The translations under genes were made by a program, and so were the position numbers. DNA of 35,029 bases from Ignavibacteriales bacterium. GTDB taxonomy: Bacteria > Bacteroidota > Ignavibacteria > Ignavibacteriales > SURF-24. Each line of letters opens with the position of its first letter. The first letter of the stretch is position 1. Below are positions 1 through 8,347 of this stretch, piece after piece. The notes under the pieces were generated by a model. It did not search any database. It saw only the letters and a list, made by a program, of their open reading frames with translations, and had not been told where the DNA came from. Location: NCBI GenBank assembly GCA_003599415.1, contig QZKB01000155.1, positions 1 through 35,029 on the forward strand. Reading direction: 5' to 3'.

Positions 1-690
1 GTTATAATACTTTTTGTTAAAGTTCTTAATACAAAAAGGAATAATCAATGGCATTACTACAGCAAGCAGCAAACCAACAGCATTCGGACTATTATAAATA
101 CCGCTTACTCTAAGAATACTATTCGATTCAACCAGAAATATCTGAAAGCCTAAGATATATAACTGATAAAAAATTCCAAGTCCAACTATGAAAGCAACCA
201 GAAATAATGTGTAAAGGATGTTTTTTATATCACCAATATTCTCTAATAATGAGTAAACAAAATATATTATCAGGAAAAATATCATCTGCTGTAAAGTAGT
301 TTTCAAACTAAGTGATAAGTATTCTGAGAATAATGCCGAGAAAAAAACAGACATAAAAACTAGCAGAATAAAATTCTTAAAATCCCCCGGCAATTCCCTA
401 AATTTTGCGAAGCTTAATCCATATTTGTAGATATAAATGAAAAGTAATATCAAAGGACCAAAAATATTCAGGAATAATCTTCCAGTATCAGTCAGGTCAC
501 TTGTAATAATTAAATATGCTGAAATGATAATTAAACTAAGGCTCTTAATTTCAAACTTTTTAATGAATGGGATAATAATTAATAGGGGCAATAGAAAAAC
601 GGCATATGGCAGAAACGAACTAACAGCTAAAGCAATTAATAATGAGATTAAAACAATTTCTCTTTTATTTATTTCAATTAAAGAATACAT
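1..690 (-). CDS. O-antigen ligase/polymerase-like membrane protein (partial, N-terminal 230 residues)
   Basis: An open frame on the minus strand starts at the ATG at 688-690 and stays open to the left edge, so the C-terminus is missing. An in-frame TAA lies four codons upstream, which fixes the start. The 230 visible residues are very hydrophobic, with about six or seven membrane segments. They include the stretches FSALFSEYLSLSLKTTLQQ and RVSGIYNSPNAVGLLLAV, which resemble the middle of WaaL/Wzy-type O-antigen ligase family proteins. Those proteins act in the inner membrane and join or polymerise lipid-linked glycans. It follows a GT2 gene by 83 bp and is the last visible gene of a glycosyltransferase operon, which supports a surface-polysaccharide role. 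Ligase and polymerase cannot be told apart without the large periplasmic loop, which is off the window. Confidence 0.72.
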   Translation of the reverse strand, partial: MYSLIEINKREIVLISLLIALAVSSFLPYAVFLLPLLIIIPFIKKFEIKSLSLIIISAYLIITSDLTDTGRLFLNIFGPLILLFIYIYKYGLSFAKFRELPGDFKNFILLVFMSVFFSALFSEYLSLSLKTTLQQMIFFLIIYFVYSLLENIGDIKNILYTLFLVAFIVGLGIFYQLYILGFQIFLVESNSILRVSGIYNSPNAVGLLLAVVMPLIIPFCIKNFNKKYYN

Positions 691-773
691 AACAAGCTTT
701 TATTTATTACAACTAATTTTTCCAATCTGCCGGCATATTTTCAATCACTTTAAAACCTAACTACTAAAAAATC

Positions 774-1772
774 TTAGTGCTTTATCCTGGTCTTTTTGGA
801 AAATACACCCACCAGAAAACCGGTACCATAAGAAATATGAAGTATTGATATTGAACAAATAAAAAATAATGCAATGCGAAAACCGTTTTTAAAAAATATT
901 GGGATAGAAATTACCAAAAGAGAAATAAAATAGACCAATGGAATTATTACTGAAAAAAATAAATTATTACCATGCAAAAAGAAAGCAGATATTATTGAAA
1001 ATAATAATCCTGTTACAAAAAGTACCGGAATAACCTGTCTTAACGAAATCGGAATTTTATGTTTCAAAATAACAGCAACGCGCCAAAAACCGTATTCAAA
1101 ATATTGCTTGAATAATTTTACCGGAGTTTCGCGCACGTGATACAAACAGCTATTCTTTGGTGTAATGTAAACTTTCATTCCTTTTTGCTTTAAGCGGAAG
1201 TTGAATTCATCATCCTGGTTTCTAATCAGGTTTTCATCGAACATACCTACTTCATCAAATACCTCCCTCCTGTAAACTGGAAAGGCTGCTCCTTCCGCAT
1301 AACCTTCATAATCAGGATACCTGTGCCTTGCGTTACCAATTCCAAACGGATGAGACATTGCAAGAGCAGTCGCTTTACCAAAGGAACTTTCTCCAATACT
1401 TATATAAGGGCATCCTGTACAGACAATATCCTTCTTTTCTTCTAACAAACTTATGCAATTGCTAAGGTAGTCAGTTTGGTAAATAGTATGCGCATCAAGA
1501 ATTGCTATGTATTTTCCTATTGCTTCTTTAACGCCAAGGTTTCTGGCAACAGGGGTTTTTCCGGAAAGGTTATCAATAATCGTAAATCCGTCAATCTCTC
1601 TTTTCATATTCTCAAGAGTATATCTTGTTCCGTCGCTGCTCATACCGTCAATTACAAATATCTCTATCTCTGCTTTTCGAATATTCTGATTCAGGATTGA
1701 AAGTAAACTATCCCTGATGGTTCTGGCTTCATTATAGCAAGGTACCACGACTGATACTAAAGGAATCGGCAT
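774..1772 (-). CDS. Glycosyltransferase family 2, ExoA-like
   Basis: A 332-residue inverting GT2 glycosyltransferase. The GT-A fold begins at residue 6 (VSVVVPCYNEA). Acidic D42 lies in FVIDGMSSDGT, and SGKTPVARNLG is followed by D93-A-H95, which stands where the metal-binding DxD is expected. The C-terminal third has about three membrane helices and ends with the ISYGTGFLVG block seen in ExoA-type (succinoglycan) transferases, so it probably works at the cytoplasmic face of the inner membrane on a lipid-linked acceptor. It lies 65 bp downstream of a GT4 gene and 83 bp upstream of an O-antigen ligase-like gene, as expected for a surface glycan operon. The sugar donor and linkage cannot be read from the sequence. 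Confidence 0.88.
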   Translation of the reverse strand: MPIPLVSVVVPCYNEARTIRDSLLSILNQNIRKAEIEIFVIDGMSSDGTRYTLENMKREIDGFTIIDNLSGKTPVARNLGVKEAIGKYIAILDAHTIYQTDYLSNCISLLEEKKDIVCTGCPYISIGESSFGKATALAMSHPFGIGNARHRYPDYEGYAEGAAFPVYRREVFDEVGMFDENLIRNQDDEFNFRLKQKGMKVYITPKNSCLYHVRETPVKLFKQYFEYGFWRVAVILKHKIPISLRQVIPVLFVTGLLFSIISAFFLHGNNLFFSVIIPLVYFISLLVISIPIFFKNGFRIALFFICSISILHISYGTGFLVGVFSKKTRIKH

Positions 1773-1837
1773 ATTAAATTACAATCTCATAAATATTGTG
1801 GTGTGCATTATACAAAAATCATTTAATAATTGAAAAG

Positions 1838-2968
1838 TCAGTTCCCCGGATTTAACAAATCAGAATAGATTTTTACCATTTGAAGAATATTATTTTTCCA
1901 GTTATAAAATTCTATTACCTGTTCCCTGCCTTTCTTTCCAAGATCCAATCTCAGGTTCTTGTCTTTAATAAGTTTTTCGATTGCGGCTGCTGTTTTTTCT
2001 ACATCTCCAACCGGAACTATGATTCCATTAATTCCATCCTGTACAATTTCCTTAAACCCATCCACATTAGTTACAATAACCGGTTTCTCACAGGCTAACG
2101 CTTCAAGTACTGCCACACCAAAACTTTCATGTTGGGATAAAAAAACAGGTACAGTAATCATATTGTGATAACGAGGAATATCATCCGGCAAAATAAATCC
2201 CGTAAAAGTAGCTATCTTTTCCAATCCCAATTCTGAAACCACCTTTTTTAAGTACAGTTCCTGTGAGCCTGTACCAACAATCAATAATTTAAGCAGAAGT
2301 AATGGATTTGATTCTTTAACTATTTTAAATGCTCTTATAAGATTTTCAATGCCATAATTTGCTTCCAGGGTTTTAACTGTACCAATAACAATATCTTTAT
2401 GATCAAATAAACTTTTTGTTTCCTGTGGTTTGAACACTTCCGTATCAATTCCAAAAGGAGTAATTATAATTTCCTTTCCGGTATATATTTGTACTTCTTC
2501 TGCCATAACTTTGCTTGTTGAAAGGATCTTATCTGCATTACCTAAATTGTATTTCAAAATTGATCTATGAAGGAATGATTTTTTAGGAAAATCATAAACG
2601 TCCGATCCCCAGGCAGAAATTATATAAGGGTGAAATCCTGACAAAGCTCCTAACAAACCATAACTTGTTGCATAATGCGAATGTAATATTTGCGGCTTGA
2701 ATTCTGAAATTATTTGTTTCAGTTTCTTTAATGCTTTAAGGTAAACAATCTTTGAAAATGCTCCATCACTTTTAATAAACAGGTTCTCATCAATACCATA
2801 TGAAAATGCCTGAACATCCTTACAATTTTCGTAAACAGATTTATCATAATTCGATAAACCAAAGACAAAAATCTTAAATCCTTTTTTATCCAAAGCTTTC
2901 ACCCATTTTATAGTATGAGGATTAGCCGGATTTGATAAGATTAAAATTTTCACTTTTTCTTTAATCAT
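1838..2968 (-). CDS. Glycosyltransferase family 4 (GT-B fold)
   Basis: A 376-residue retaining GT4 glycosyltransferase of usual length. The N-terminal Rossmann domain begins KVKILILSNPANPHTIKW, and ILHSHYATSYGLLGAL is a typical acceptor-side segment. The C-terminal domain starts near residue 190 (IVIGTVKTLEANYGIENLI) and carries the family EX7E motif within HESFGVAVLEALACEKPVIV. It has no membrane helix, so it is probably a cytoplasmic or peripheral enzyme of glycan assembly. Its start overlaps the end of the upstream GT9 gene by 8 bp, which implies translational coupling in one operon. The specific sugar is not predictable. Confidence 0.9.
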   Translation of the reverse strand: MIKEKVKILILSNPANPHTIKWVKALDKKGFKIFVFGLSNYDKSVYENCKDVQAFSYGIDENLFIKSDGAFSKIVYLKALKKLKQIISEFKPQILHSHYATSYGLLGALSGFHPYIISAWGSDVYDFPKKSFLHRSILKYNLGNADKILSTSKVMAEEVQIYTGKEIIITPFGIDTEVFKPQETKSLFDHKDIVIGTVKTLEANYGIENLIRAFKIVKESNPLLLLKLLIVGTGSQELYLKKVVSELGLEKIATFTGFILPDDIPRYHNMITVPVFLSQHESFGVAVLEALACEKPVIVTNVDGFKEIVQDGINGIIVPVGDVEKTAAAIEKLIKDKNLRLDLGKKGREQVIEFYNWKNNILQMVKIYSDLLNPGN

Positions 2969-4040
2969 TAATTATTCTTACTATCTTCTCAATGCCAAGT
3001 TCTTCTGCAAATTTTATAAATGACGAATAAACTTCTTCAAGGTAAAGATTATTCATACAAATAAATTCAGGGCAGCCTTTTCTGCCGGCATCGGTAAAAC
3101 AGTATTGCTCGTTCTCTTTTGGTGAACATTTTATTTTGTGTTGAATAAACCGATGCTTGTCTCCAAATGGCAAACTGTATTGCGGATTAGTTGGACCATA
3201 AATTGAAAATGTTGGTTTACCTAAAAGATTCGCTAGGTATAAGGGACCGGAATCATTACCTACAAAAACTGATGCACTTTTAATAATATCAATTAGTTCA
3301 TCAATAGAATTTGTTTCCCTGACGATTATCTCTGAACCTTTAAGGTTTTCTAATTCATCAACAGGGATAGAGTTTTTAGGAAAAGTAAAAACACACGTAT
3401 ATTCGAGTGCAATTTTCTTTGCAAGCTCAAAATATTTGTAAAGATTCCATTCCTTGGCTTTCCATCCGGCAAACGGATGAATCAGGATATAGTTTGTTTC
3501 GTATAATTGATTCTGAAATGGTTTTATACTGTCCCTATCCCTGATTGGAATAATCTGTTCAACAACATCTAAATAAACATCAATAAGATGCGGTGTTTTC
3601 CTTTTTGATATATAGTCAGAATAAATACCTGCTAAGTATTCTTTTTCATTAAACCCGTAAATCCTTTCGGCTTTCTGAAAGAATAATAACGAAGCCGATT
3701 TAATATTGCCAAGAAGATCTACAATTATTTTAGGTGGGGCATTTTTAATTCGTGAACGAATTCTTGAACCGACAAATCTTCTAAAATAAAAATCGCCCTC
3801 ATTTATTATAATGAAATTCATTCCCTTAAAAACAAGCTCGTAAATTTTCTTATTCTCTTCATAGCAAACTACAAAAAGATTACTTCCAAACTTTTCAAAT
3901 AATACTTTTAACGCAGGGATTGTAAAAACCGAATCACCGATTTTATGAAATGAGATTACTACTACTTTATCTCTGTCCAGTCTTTCTTTAAGAAATAACT
4001 TCCGGAAAAATTGCAGTATTATTTTTATAAAATAGATCAA
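2961..4040 (-). CDS. Glycosyltransferase family 9 (heptosyltransferase-like)
   Basis: A 359-residue GT9 protein. The N-terminus has the family block VVISFHKIGDSVFTIPALK (substrate-entry loop, D in GD). The C-terminal domain has FVGNDSGPLYLANLLGKP followed by YGPTNP, the nucleotide-sugar binding signature of ADP-heptose:LPS heptosyltransferases. A Cys-containing stretch (CSPKENEQYC, then CPEFIC) matches a common C-terminal feature of these enzymes. It is the first gene of the surface glycan operon and overlaps the GT4 gene by 8 bp. The frame begins with a TTG codon with no strong ribosome site, so the exact start is uncertain. A role in lipopolysaccharide core or other heptose transfer is likely, and gmhB at 29956-30528 would fit a heptose supply. 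Confidence 0.85.
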   Translation of the reverse strand: MIYFIKIILQFFRKLFLKERLDRDKVVVISFHKIGDSVFTIPALKVLFEKFGSNLFVVCYEENKKIYELVFKGMNFIIINEGDFYFRRFVGSRIRSRIKNAPPKIIVDLLGNIKSASLLFFQKAERIYGFNEKEYLAGIYSDYISKRKTPHLIDVYLDVVEQIIPIRDRDSIKPFQNQLYETNYILIHPFAGWKAKEWNLYKYFELAKKIALEYTCVFTFPKNSIPVDELENLKGSEIIVRETNSIDELIDIIKSASVFVGNDSGPLYLANLLGKPTFSIYGPTNPQYSLPFGDKHRFIQHKIKCSPKENEQYCFTDAGRKGCPEFICMNNLYLEEVYSSFIKFAEELGIEKIVRIIND

Positions 4041-4207
4041 AATCTTTTCAATAACCTATTGTTCGTTTTTCCGGGTTAAAAATAACAATTTTCCCGCTTT
4101 TATTAAGACATAAATTGACATCTACTACCATCAATATACACGGAGTTACAAATCCATTTATACGAAAATTAAACTCACTTTATACCTGGTAATAATTTGA
4201 TAAAGGT

Positions 4208-5038
4208 TCATTTCTTTTTATAAACACGTACATAATCAATATCATGGAACTGTGGAAAAATTGTTGTAGAATCAGGATTTCCGGGCCAGTTTCCTCCTAC
4301 TGCTGTATTAAGTATAAGGTAATGCGGTGTATGCGGAATTCCGTCCGTCGTTGTATAAATTAATTCGTCATCTATATACCATTTAATCGAATCTGGTTCC
4401 CATTCTAAAGTATAAACATGAAAATCCTTTGAATAATCAACCTTACCACTCTTCGTTCCGGATGCTGTTTTCTTCTGACCATCAAAAGTGTAATAATGCA
4501 ATGTTCCGTACACGGTTGTTGGGTCGTGCCCAAGAAATTCCATTATATCAATCTCACTGTACCATGGTCTTTCTTCCGGTATCAGACTCTCATTTCCATT
4601 TGCAATTGCATCAGCCATAAGTCTCTCCATCTGCCAGTCACGATTCTGTGGGTAAAGCCAATGTGCAGGCCAAAGACCTTTACCTGCAGGCAACTTAGCC
4701 CTTATTTCAAACCGGCCGTAAACCGGAGTAAATTTGCCTTTTGTATCAAGCCTTCCGCTTGTATATTCTTTTGATCCATAATTCCTTACCTGGCTCCTTA
4801 TTCTAAGCATTCCTTTTTCAATAAATACTTCATCAGGTACATAGTACTGGAGCTCCTTATGTTTACTTGTTTCGCGGATTAGTATGTTCCATTTAGCAGT
4901 ATCAGGTTGTTTACCGCTAAACTCATCACTCCAGATAAGTTTCCATTTACCTTTTTGCTGTACTGTATTCTGAGAAAACAAATCACCTTTCAATATCAAT
5001 AGAGATGAAACAATCACAAGCAATATCCTGGTTTTCAT
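4208..5038 (-). CDS. Secreted glycoside hydrolase family 16 (beta-glucanase/laminarinase-like)
   Basis: A 276-residue protein with an N-terminal signal peptide (hydrophobic residues 4-17, likely end near LFSQ at 20-23). The GH16 domain fills the rest: KWKLIWSDEFSGKQPDTAKW is the typical opening, RFEIRAKLPAGKGLWPAHW the cleft strand, and EIDIME (E162, D164, E167) the catalytic motif with nucleophile, assisting Asp and acid/base all present. ALNTAVGGNWPG-type residues (LILNTAVGGNWPGNPD) follow. Such enzymes hydrolyse beta-1,3 or mixed-linkage glucans outside the cell. The ATG is preceded by GGAG at good spacing. It stands 132 bp after the HAD gene and 167 bp before the GT9 gene, so it may be its own unit. 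The exact glucan is not predictable. Confidence 0.92.
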   Translation of the reverse strand: MKTRILLVIVSSLLILKGDLFSQNTVQQKGKWKLIWSDEFSGKQPDTAKWNILIRETSKHKELQYYVPDEVFIEKGMLRIRSQVRNYGSKEYTSGRLDTKGKFTPVYGRFEIRAKLPAGKGLWPAHWLYPQNRDWQMERLMADAIANGNESLIPEERPWYSEIDIMEFLGHDPTTVYGTLHYYTFDGQKKTASGTKSGKVDYSKDFHVYTLEWEPDSIKWYIDDELIYTTTDGIPHTPHYLILNTAVGGNWPGNPDSTTIFPQFHDIDYVRVYKKK

Positions 5039-5170
5039 TTTAGCTCCATATTTATAACAATAAAGTCTTAATGGAAATTTGATAACATATGATAATTGGA
5101 CCAGATAATAATTTAAATTTCCAAAATGAGTTTAGTGTGGTTTAGACTGTTATCCTTATTAGAAATTTAC

Positions 5171-5839
5171 TCACTTTAGAATTTCTTTTATCTTGTTTAT
5201 ATCTATCTGTAAAAAATCATCTATTGTAATTAATGTATTTTTCAGTTCATCGCTGCTATGAGTGCTGGTTATTCCAATAACTTTCATTCCGGCAGAAACT
5301 GCAGCTTCAATTCCGGGTAAGGAATCTTCAAACACAAGACACCTTTCCGGTATGACTGATAATAATTGAGAGCATTTAATATAAATTTCCGGATCTGGTT
5401 TGCTCCTTGTTATATCTTTAGGATCAACAATTACATCAAAGAACTTATTAATTCTTAATTCATCAACAATTAAAGAAACATTTTCAGACGGAGCAGAAGT
5501 AGCCATTCCTATTTTAAAGAAATTATTTTTAATACTTATTAATAACTCAACCAATCCCGGCAATGCTTTTATATTGTTTTTATAAATGTCTCTGAATAGT
5601 ACTTCTTTTTCATTAGCCAATAAAGATATTTTCTCCGGACTTAATGAATCACCAAATAGAAAATCAAAAATACTTTTGTTGGTTCTTCCAAAAACATGGT
5701 TTTTCAAATCTTCATCATTTATTGTGAAATTATATTTTTCTGCAAATGATTTCCAGGCCAGGCTATGGTATGGATTCGTGTCGGCAATAACTCCATCCAT
5801 ATCAAAAATTATTGCATAATCAGAATATTTATTTTTCAT
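5171..5839 (-). CDS. HAD-superfamily hydrolase, beta-phosphoglucomutase-like
   Basis: A 222-residue haloacid dehalogenase-family protein of usual length. Motif I is FDMDGVIAD with nucleophile D13 and acid/base D15, followed by TNPYHSLAW, the alpha-helical cap start seen in beta-phosphoglucomutase and related sugar phosphatases. Motif II is MATSAPS, motif III the Lys in SKPDP, and motif IV is VFEDSLPGIEAA, which holds the magnesium-binding acidic pair. The likely role is a cytoplasmic phosphatase or phosphomutase on a hexose phosphate, but family members are broad in substrate. It starts just downstream of an intrinsic terminator that ends the preceding small gene, so it probably has a separate promoter or depends on read-through. 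Confidence 0.85.
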   Translation of the reverse strand: MKNKYSDYAIIFDMDGVIADTNPYHSLAWKSFAEKYNFTINDEDLKNHVFGRTNKSIFDFLFGDSLSPEKISLLANEKEVLFRDIYKNNIKALPGLVELLISIKNNFFKIGMATSAPSENVSLIVDELRINKFFDVIVDPKDITRSKPDPEIYIKCSQLLSVIPERCLVFEDSLPGIEAAVSAGMKVIGITSTHSSDELKNTLITIDDFLQIDINKIKEILK

Positions 5840-5863
5840 AACTGCGGGATAATTTACGGTAAG

Positions 5864-5889
5864 AAAAACCCCTTGAAAATTTCAAGGGG
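5864..5889 (-). terminator. Intrinsic (rho-independent) terminator
   Basis: The inverted repeat at 5869-5889 reads CCCCTTGAAA, one base, then TTTCAAGGGG on the plus strand. In practice this is an 8 bp stem with a 5-base loop. On the minus strand it is followed directly by TTTTTCTT. It lies 10 bp after the stop of the 89-residue membrane protein gene and 29 bp before the start of the HAD gene, so it ends the upstream transcript. The plus-strand side has no clear U tract. Confidence 0.9.
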
Positions 5890-5898
5890 CTATAAAAA

Positions 5899-6168
5899 TT
5901 AAATTGATTCAAATTCAGTATGTGATAATCCTGAGAAAATTAGAGCACCGAATACCACAAGAAATATAACAAACAAGACAATACCAACAAGGTACCATAG
6001 TAAAGTAGCTTTAGCCCAATTAGCTTTATTTTGATTAGTACCACTTCCAAACCCCCAGACGAACAGCATTATTAAACCAACAAGAGGGATAGCAGAAATA
6101 AGAATTGTTAAGAACCAATCACCTGTTTTTACAGGTTCATATTGTTGCCCTGTAAATTGTCCATCCAT
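5899..6168 (-). CDS. Small two-helix membrane protein, unknown function
   Basis: An 89-residue protein that starts with a hydrophilic stretch ending PVKTGDW. Membrane helices follow at about 18-40 and 54-79, joined by a polar loop with the conserved-looking GSGTNQNKANWAKA. Small membrane proteins with the pattern TGDWF...IMLFVWGFGSGTN...NWAKA are widespread in bacteria, and I know of no assigned function. The ATG is preceded by GGAGG at 5-base spacing, a very good ribosome site, and the gene is closed by a strong intrinsic terminator, so it looks like a real and separately expressed unit. No enzymatic motif is visible. Confidence 0.8.
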   Translation of the reverse strand: MDGQFTGQQYEPVKTGDWFLTILISAIPLVGLIMLFVWGFGSGTNQNKANWAKATLLWYLVGIVLFVIFLVVFGALIFSGLSHTEFESI

Positions 6169-6308
6169 GAATGCCTCCGTAGTAAAGTTAATTAATTCAC
6201 CCTGTAAAATGGTTTATTTGAATAATTAAAGCAACTGTTTTTTTTACTGGAAACTTGAACCGGTTTTTTTCAATTTAAAATGAAGATACCTGCAAGGGTT
6301 GTACAGAA

Positions 6309-7394
6309 TTAATAATTCATTTCATAACCGAGGCTGAATACATATTGAGTTGAAATACCAAGTGTTATATTTTCGTTTCTTCCGATAACACTCCATATTC
6401 CGGGTGAAAAATTTTTGAATTTAATTATACCCGGGTACACATCCATCAGGCAGAAAAATTCTTTAACGCCACTTAAAACTATCTGTGCCATCAAAGAATT
6501 ATTCCTGTCCCAGAAAACTCCTGCATGCCAGCTTGTTTCAATAGTTCTATCCCGAAGCGTATTTTCAAGTTCAACTAAATGCTTGCTTCTGAATCCAAAT
6601 CCCACAGATAGATTATCTTCATCATTAAGTTTTTTAGAAACACCATATAAGGCCCCCATCCCATATCTGTAGAATAGTGAATAATCATCTGAGAAAGGGA
6701 ATTTCCATTTGATTGAAAAGTATTGCCCTGCATTTACTCTTCCGTAAGGTAATGATATGGAAGCCTGCAGTGACCAATCAGCTAAGTTTAATTCTTCACT
6801 AAAGAATTCATTTACTGAATCAAAGCTAAAAAGAACTATACCACCAAGATCAAAAATATAAATGTCGGAAATCTCATCTACGCTGTACCCTTCATTAGGT
6901 CCTGATTCAATTACCTCATTTAGAAAATGCTGAGCCATAACAGTTACCGAAGAAAACAGCCAGGGTACAGGAAATTTTCTTTCTTCATACCATTCTTTCA
7001 TTGCAGTATAAAGCATTCCTCCGCCAATTAAATGCTGTTGATAATTAGGTATCCATTGCATTGTATTCTGAGTATAGCTAATCGGGAGGAACTCTGTTCT
7101 TAAAAATTTTGACCAACCATAATGAGAAATGCTGGTAAACGGATCTCCAAGATTCCTCAAAACAACTTTACTCATTTTTCCGTATTCCAAATCTGCAACT
7201 TTATTAGGAACCATTTGAAGCTGGCAGACATCATAACCACCATTGATTATAAGAGTAACGGGATTAAACAGAGCTTCACTTCCATAATTTTTGTTTGTAT
7301 AAAAATATCTTTTCTGCCCGTGTACAGGTAATGCAGTTGTCAAAATGAAAATACAAACAGTAAGAAAGTATTTTTGATTTTTATTTATCAACAT
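6309..7394 (-). CDS. Secreted or outer-membrane-associated protein, unknown function
   Basis: A 361-residue protein with a signal peptide (residues 8-26, likely end at VHG-Q). I do not recognise the family. The middle (about residues 100-195) is alpha-helical with conserved-looking polar and aromatic positions (YQQHLIGGGMLYTAMKEWY, QHFLNEVIESGPNEG, DIYIFDLGGIVLF). The C-terminal part (about 205-361) is made of alternating strands rich in Tyr, Phe and Gly and ends in an aromatic-rich tail, FSLGYEMNY, like an outer-membrane barrel. This helical-then-barrel plan recalls envelope proteins of the DUF2279/DUF3943 kind, but that is only a resemblance. It lies 60 bp after the YdjM-like gene on the same strand. 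Confidence 0.6.
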   Translation of the reverse strand: MLINKNQKYFLTVCIFILTTALPVHGQKRYFYTNKNYGSEALFNPVTLIINGGYDVCQLQMVPNKVADLEYGKMSKVVLRNLGDPFTSISHYGWSKFLRTEFLPISYTQNTMQWIPNYQQHLIGGGMLYTAMKEWYEERKFPVPWLFSSVTVMAQHFLNEVIESGPNEGYSVDEISDIYIFDLGGIVLFSFDSVNEFFSEELNLADWSLQASISLPYGRVNAGQYFSIKWKFPFSDDYSLFYRYGMGALYGVSKKLNDEDNLSVGFGFRSKHLVELENTLRDRTIETSWHAGVFWDRNNSLMAQIVLSGVKEFFCLMDVYPGIIKFKNFSPGIWSVIGRNENITLGISTQYVFSLGYEMNY

Positions 7395-7454
7395 TGAAAC
7401 GAGAATACTACTTAGACAAAAATTGTGGAAACAAATAAAACTATTTTTGTTTAA

Positions 7455-8120
7455 TTATACCAATTTTAAATGCCCGGATATTCTGTTCCGGTCAATCCAG
7501 TAACCCCATGCAATTATGAGCCACTGGGCAAGTCCAAGATACCCGATCGATTCAACTTCCGGAGGAGGTGGACCGAAGACATTCATAAAGTAAATGACCA
7601 GAAGGAATACAATAAGAGACCAAAATGAAATTTCACCTGTTTTGTTTTTTGATGTAGTTGATGAATAATAGTAATAAATACCAAGTGCAAAGATAAAAAG
7701 TTCTAATAACATAGTACCTGTAATTGAATACCATAACCCAAATCCGACTTTTATACCATCTCCAATGAAGAGTGGCAAGTCTGGCCTGTGAACAATTAAA
7801 TCTAAAAACCAATGGCTTAAAACCAAGGCCCCCAAAATTATTGCACTGCGGATATTCTTTCTGAATAGATAATAACTAACACCAAAAAGAACTGACCAGA
7901 TAATGACAGCTAAAAGACTATGGGAAAAAGGATAATAAACAAAATTTAACGGAGCAAATGAGGTTATACCAGGTTCAATTTTAACTTTTTCAATCTCTAG
8001 TATAAGAAAGAGCGGCCACAACAAGTCAATAAACTGAGCGGCTAAAAATGTTGAACCCAATGAAAGTTTTGAATCAAGTTTTTTTGCAGCAAAGCCGGCA
8101 CCAAAATGACCAACAAACAT
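7455..8120 (-). CDS. Polytopic membrane protein, YdjM/metal-dependent hydrolase-like
   Basis: A 221-residue membrane protein with about six hydrophobic segments. The N-terminus MFVGHFGAGFAAK, then YPFSHSLL, then SHWFLDLIVHRPDLPL place His and Asp residues as in the membrane-bound metal-dependent hydrolase family (YdjM/DUF457-like). Those conserved His/Asp residues are thought to bind metal, but the reaction is not known. The ATG has a good ribosome site (AAGGAAAAG just upstream). It lies 227 bp downstream of the bacterioferritin gene, across a region holding a perfect inverted repeat. Its role in this cell is unknown. Confidence 0.7.
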   Translation of the reverse strand: MFVGHFGAGFAAKKLDSKLSLGSTFLAAQFIDLLWPLFLILEIEKVKIEPGITSFAPLNFVYYPFSHSLLAVIIWSVLFGVSYYLFRKNIRSAIILGALVLSHWFLDLIVHRPDLPLFIGDGIKVGFGLWYSITGTMLLELFIFALGIYYYYSSTTSKNKTGEISFWSLIVFLLVIYFMNVFGPPPPEVESIGYLGLAQWLIIAWGYWIDRNRISGHLKLV

Positions 8121-8273
8121 AACTTTTCCTTTCTGACATTAATTCTTAATAAACATTTTCCATTTGAATCATGGAATAAAAATCTTTTTGATAACCACAA
8201 AGTCAGCAATTCAATTAAAAAACTTTTGTTGAAGGTTGGACTGTTTTGCTTTTAAACCTTTTAACTTTCCCCC

Positions 8274-8307
8274 CTATTCTCCAAAAACATAAAGAGTTGG
8301 AGAATAG
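8274..8307. repeat. Perfect 11-bp inverted repeat between bfr and the YdjM-like gene
   Basis: CTATTCTCCAA at 8274-8284 is matched exactly by TTGGAGAATAG at 8297-8307, separated by 12 bases. It starts about 40 bp past the stop of the bacterioferritin gene. No run of T follows on either strand, so it is not a standard intrinsic terminator. It could be an mRNA 3' stabilising hairpin for bfr or an operator for the downstream gene. Confidence 0.7.
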
Positions 8308-8347
8308 AGAGAACAAGTTTAATAGTCATAAATCTTAACTAATATTT

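Noticed and set aside
437..760. A 107-codon open frame on the plus strand
   Set aside because: It is the antisense of the O-antigen ligase-like gene, has no family features, and the minus-strand frame explains the region fully.
4078..4102. Imperfect hairpin CGGG...CCCG upstream of the GT9 gene as a terminator or riboswitch
   Set aside because: The stem needs a two-base bulge and is AT-rich with no T run after it; too weak to call.
5122..5150. GTTTAG repeated four bases apart near 5130-5145
   Set aside because: Two short copies only, in AT-rich DNA; likely chance.
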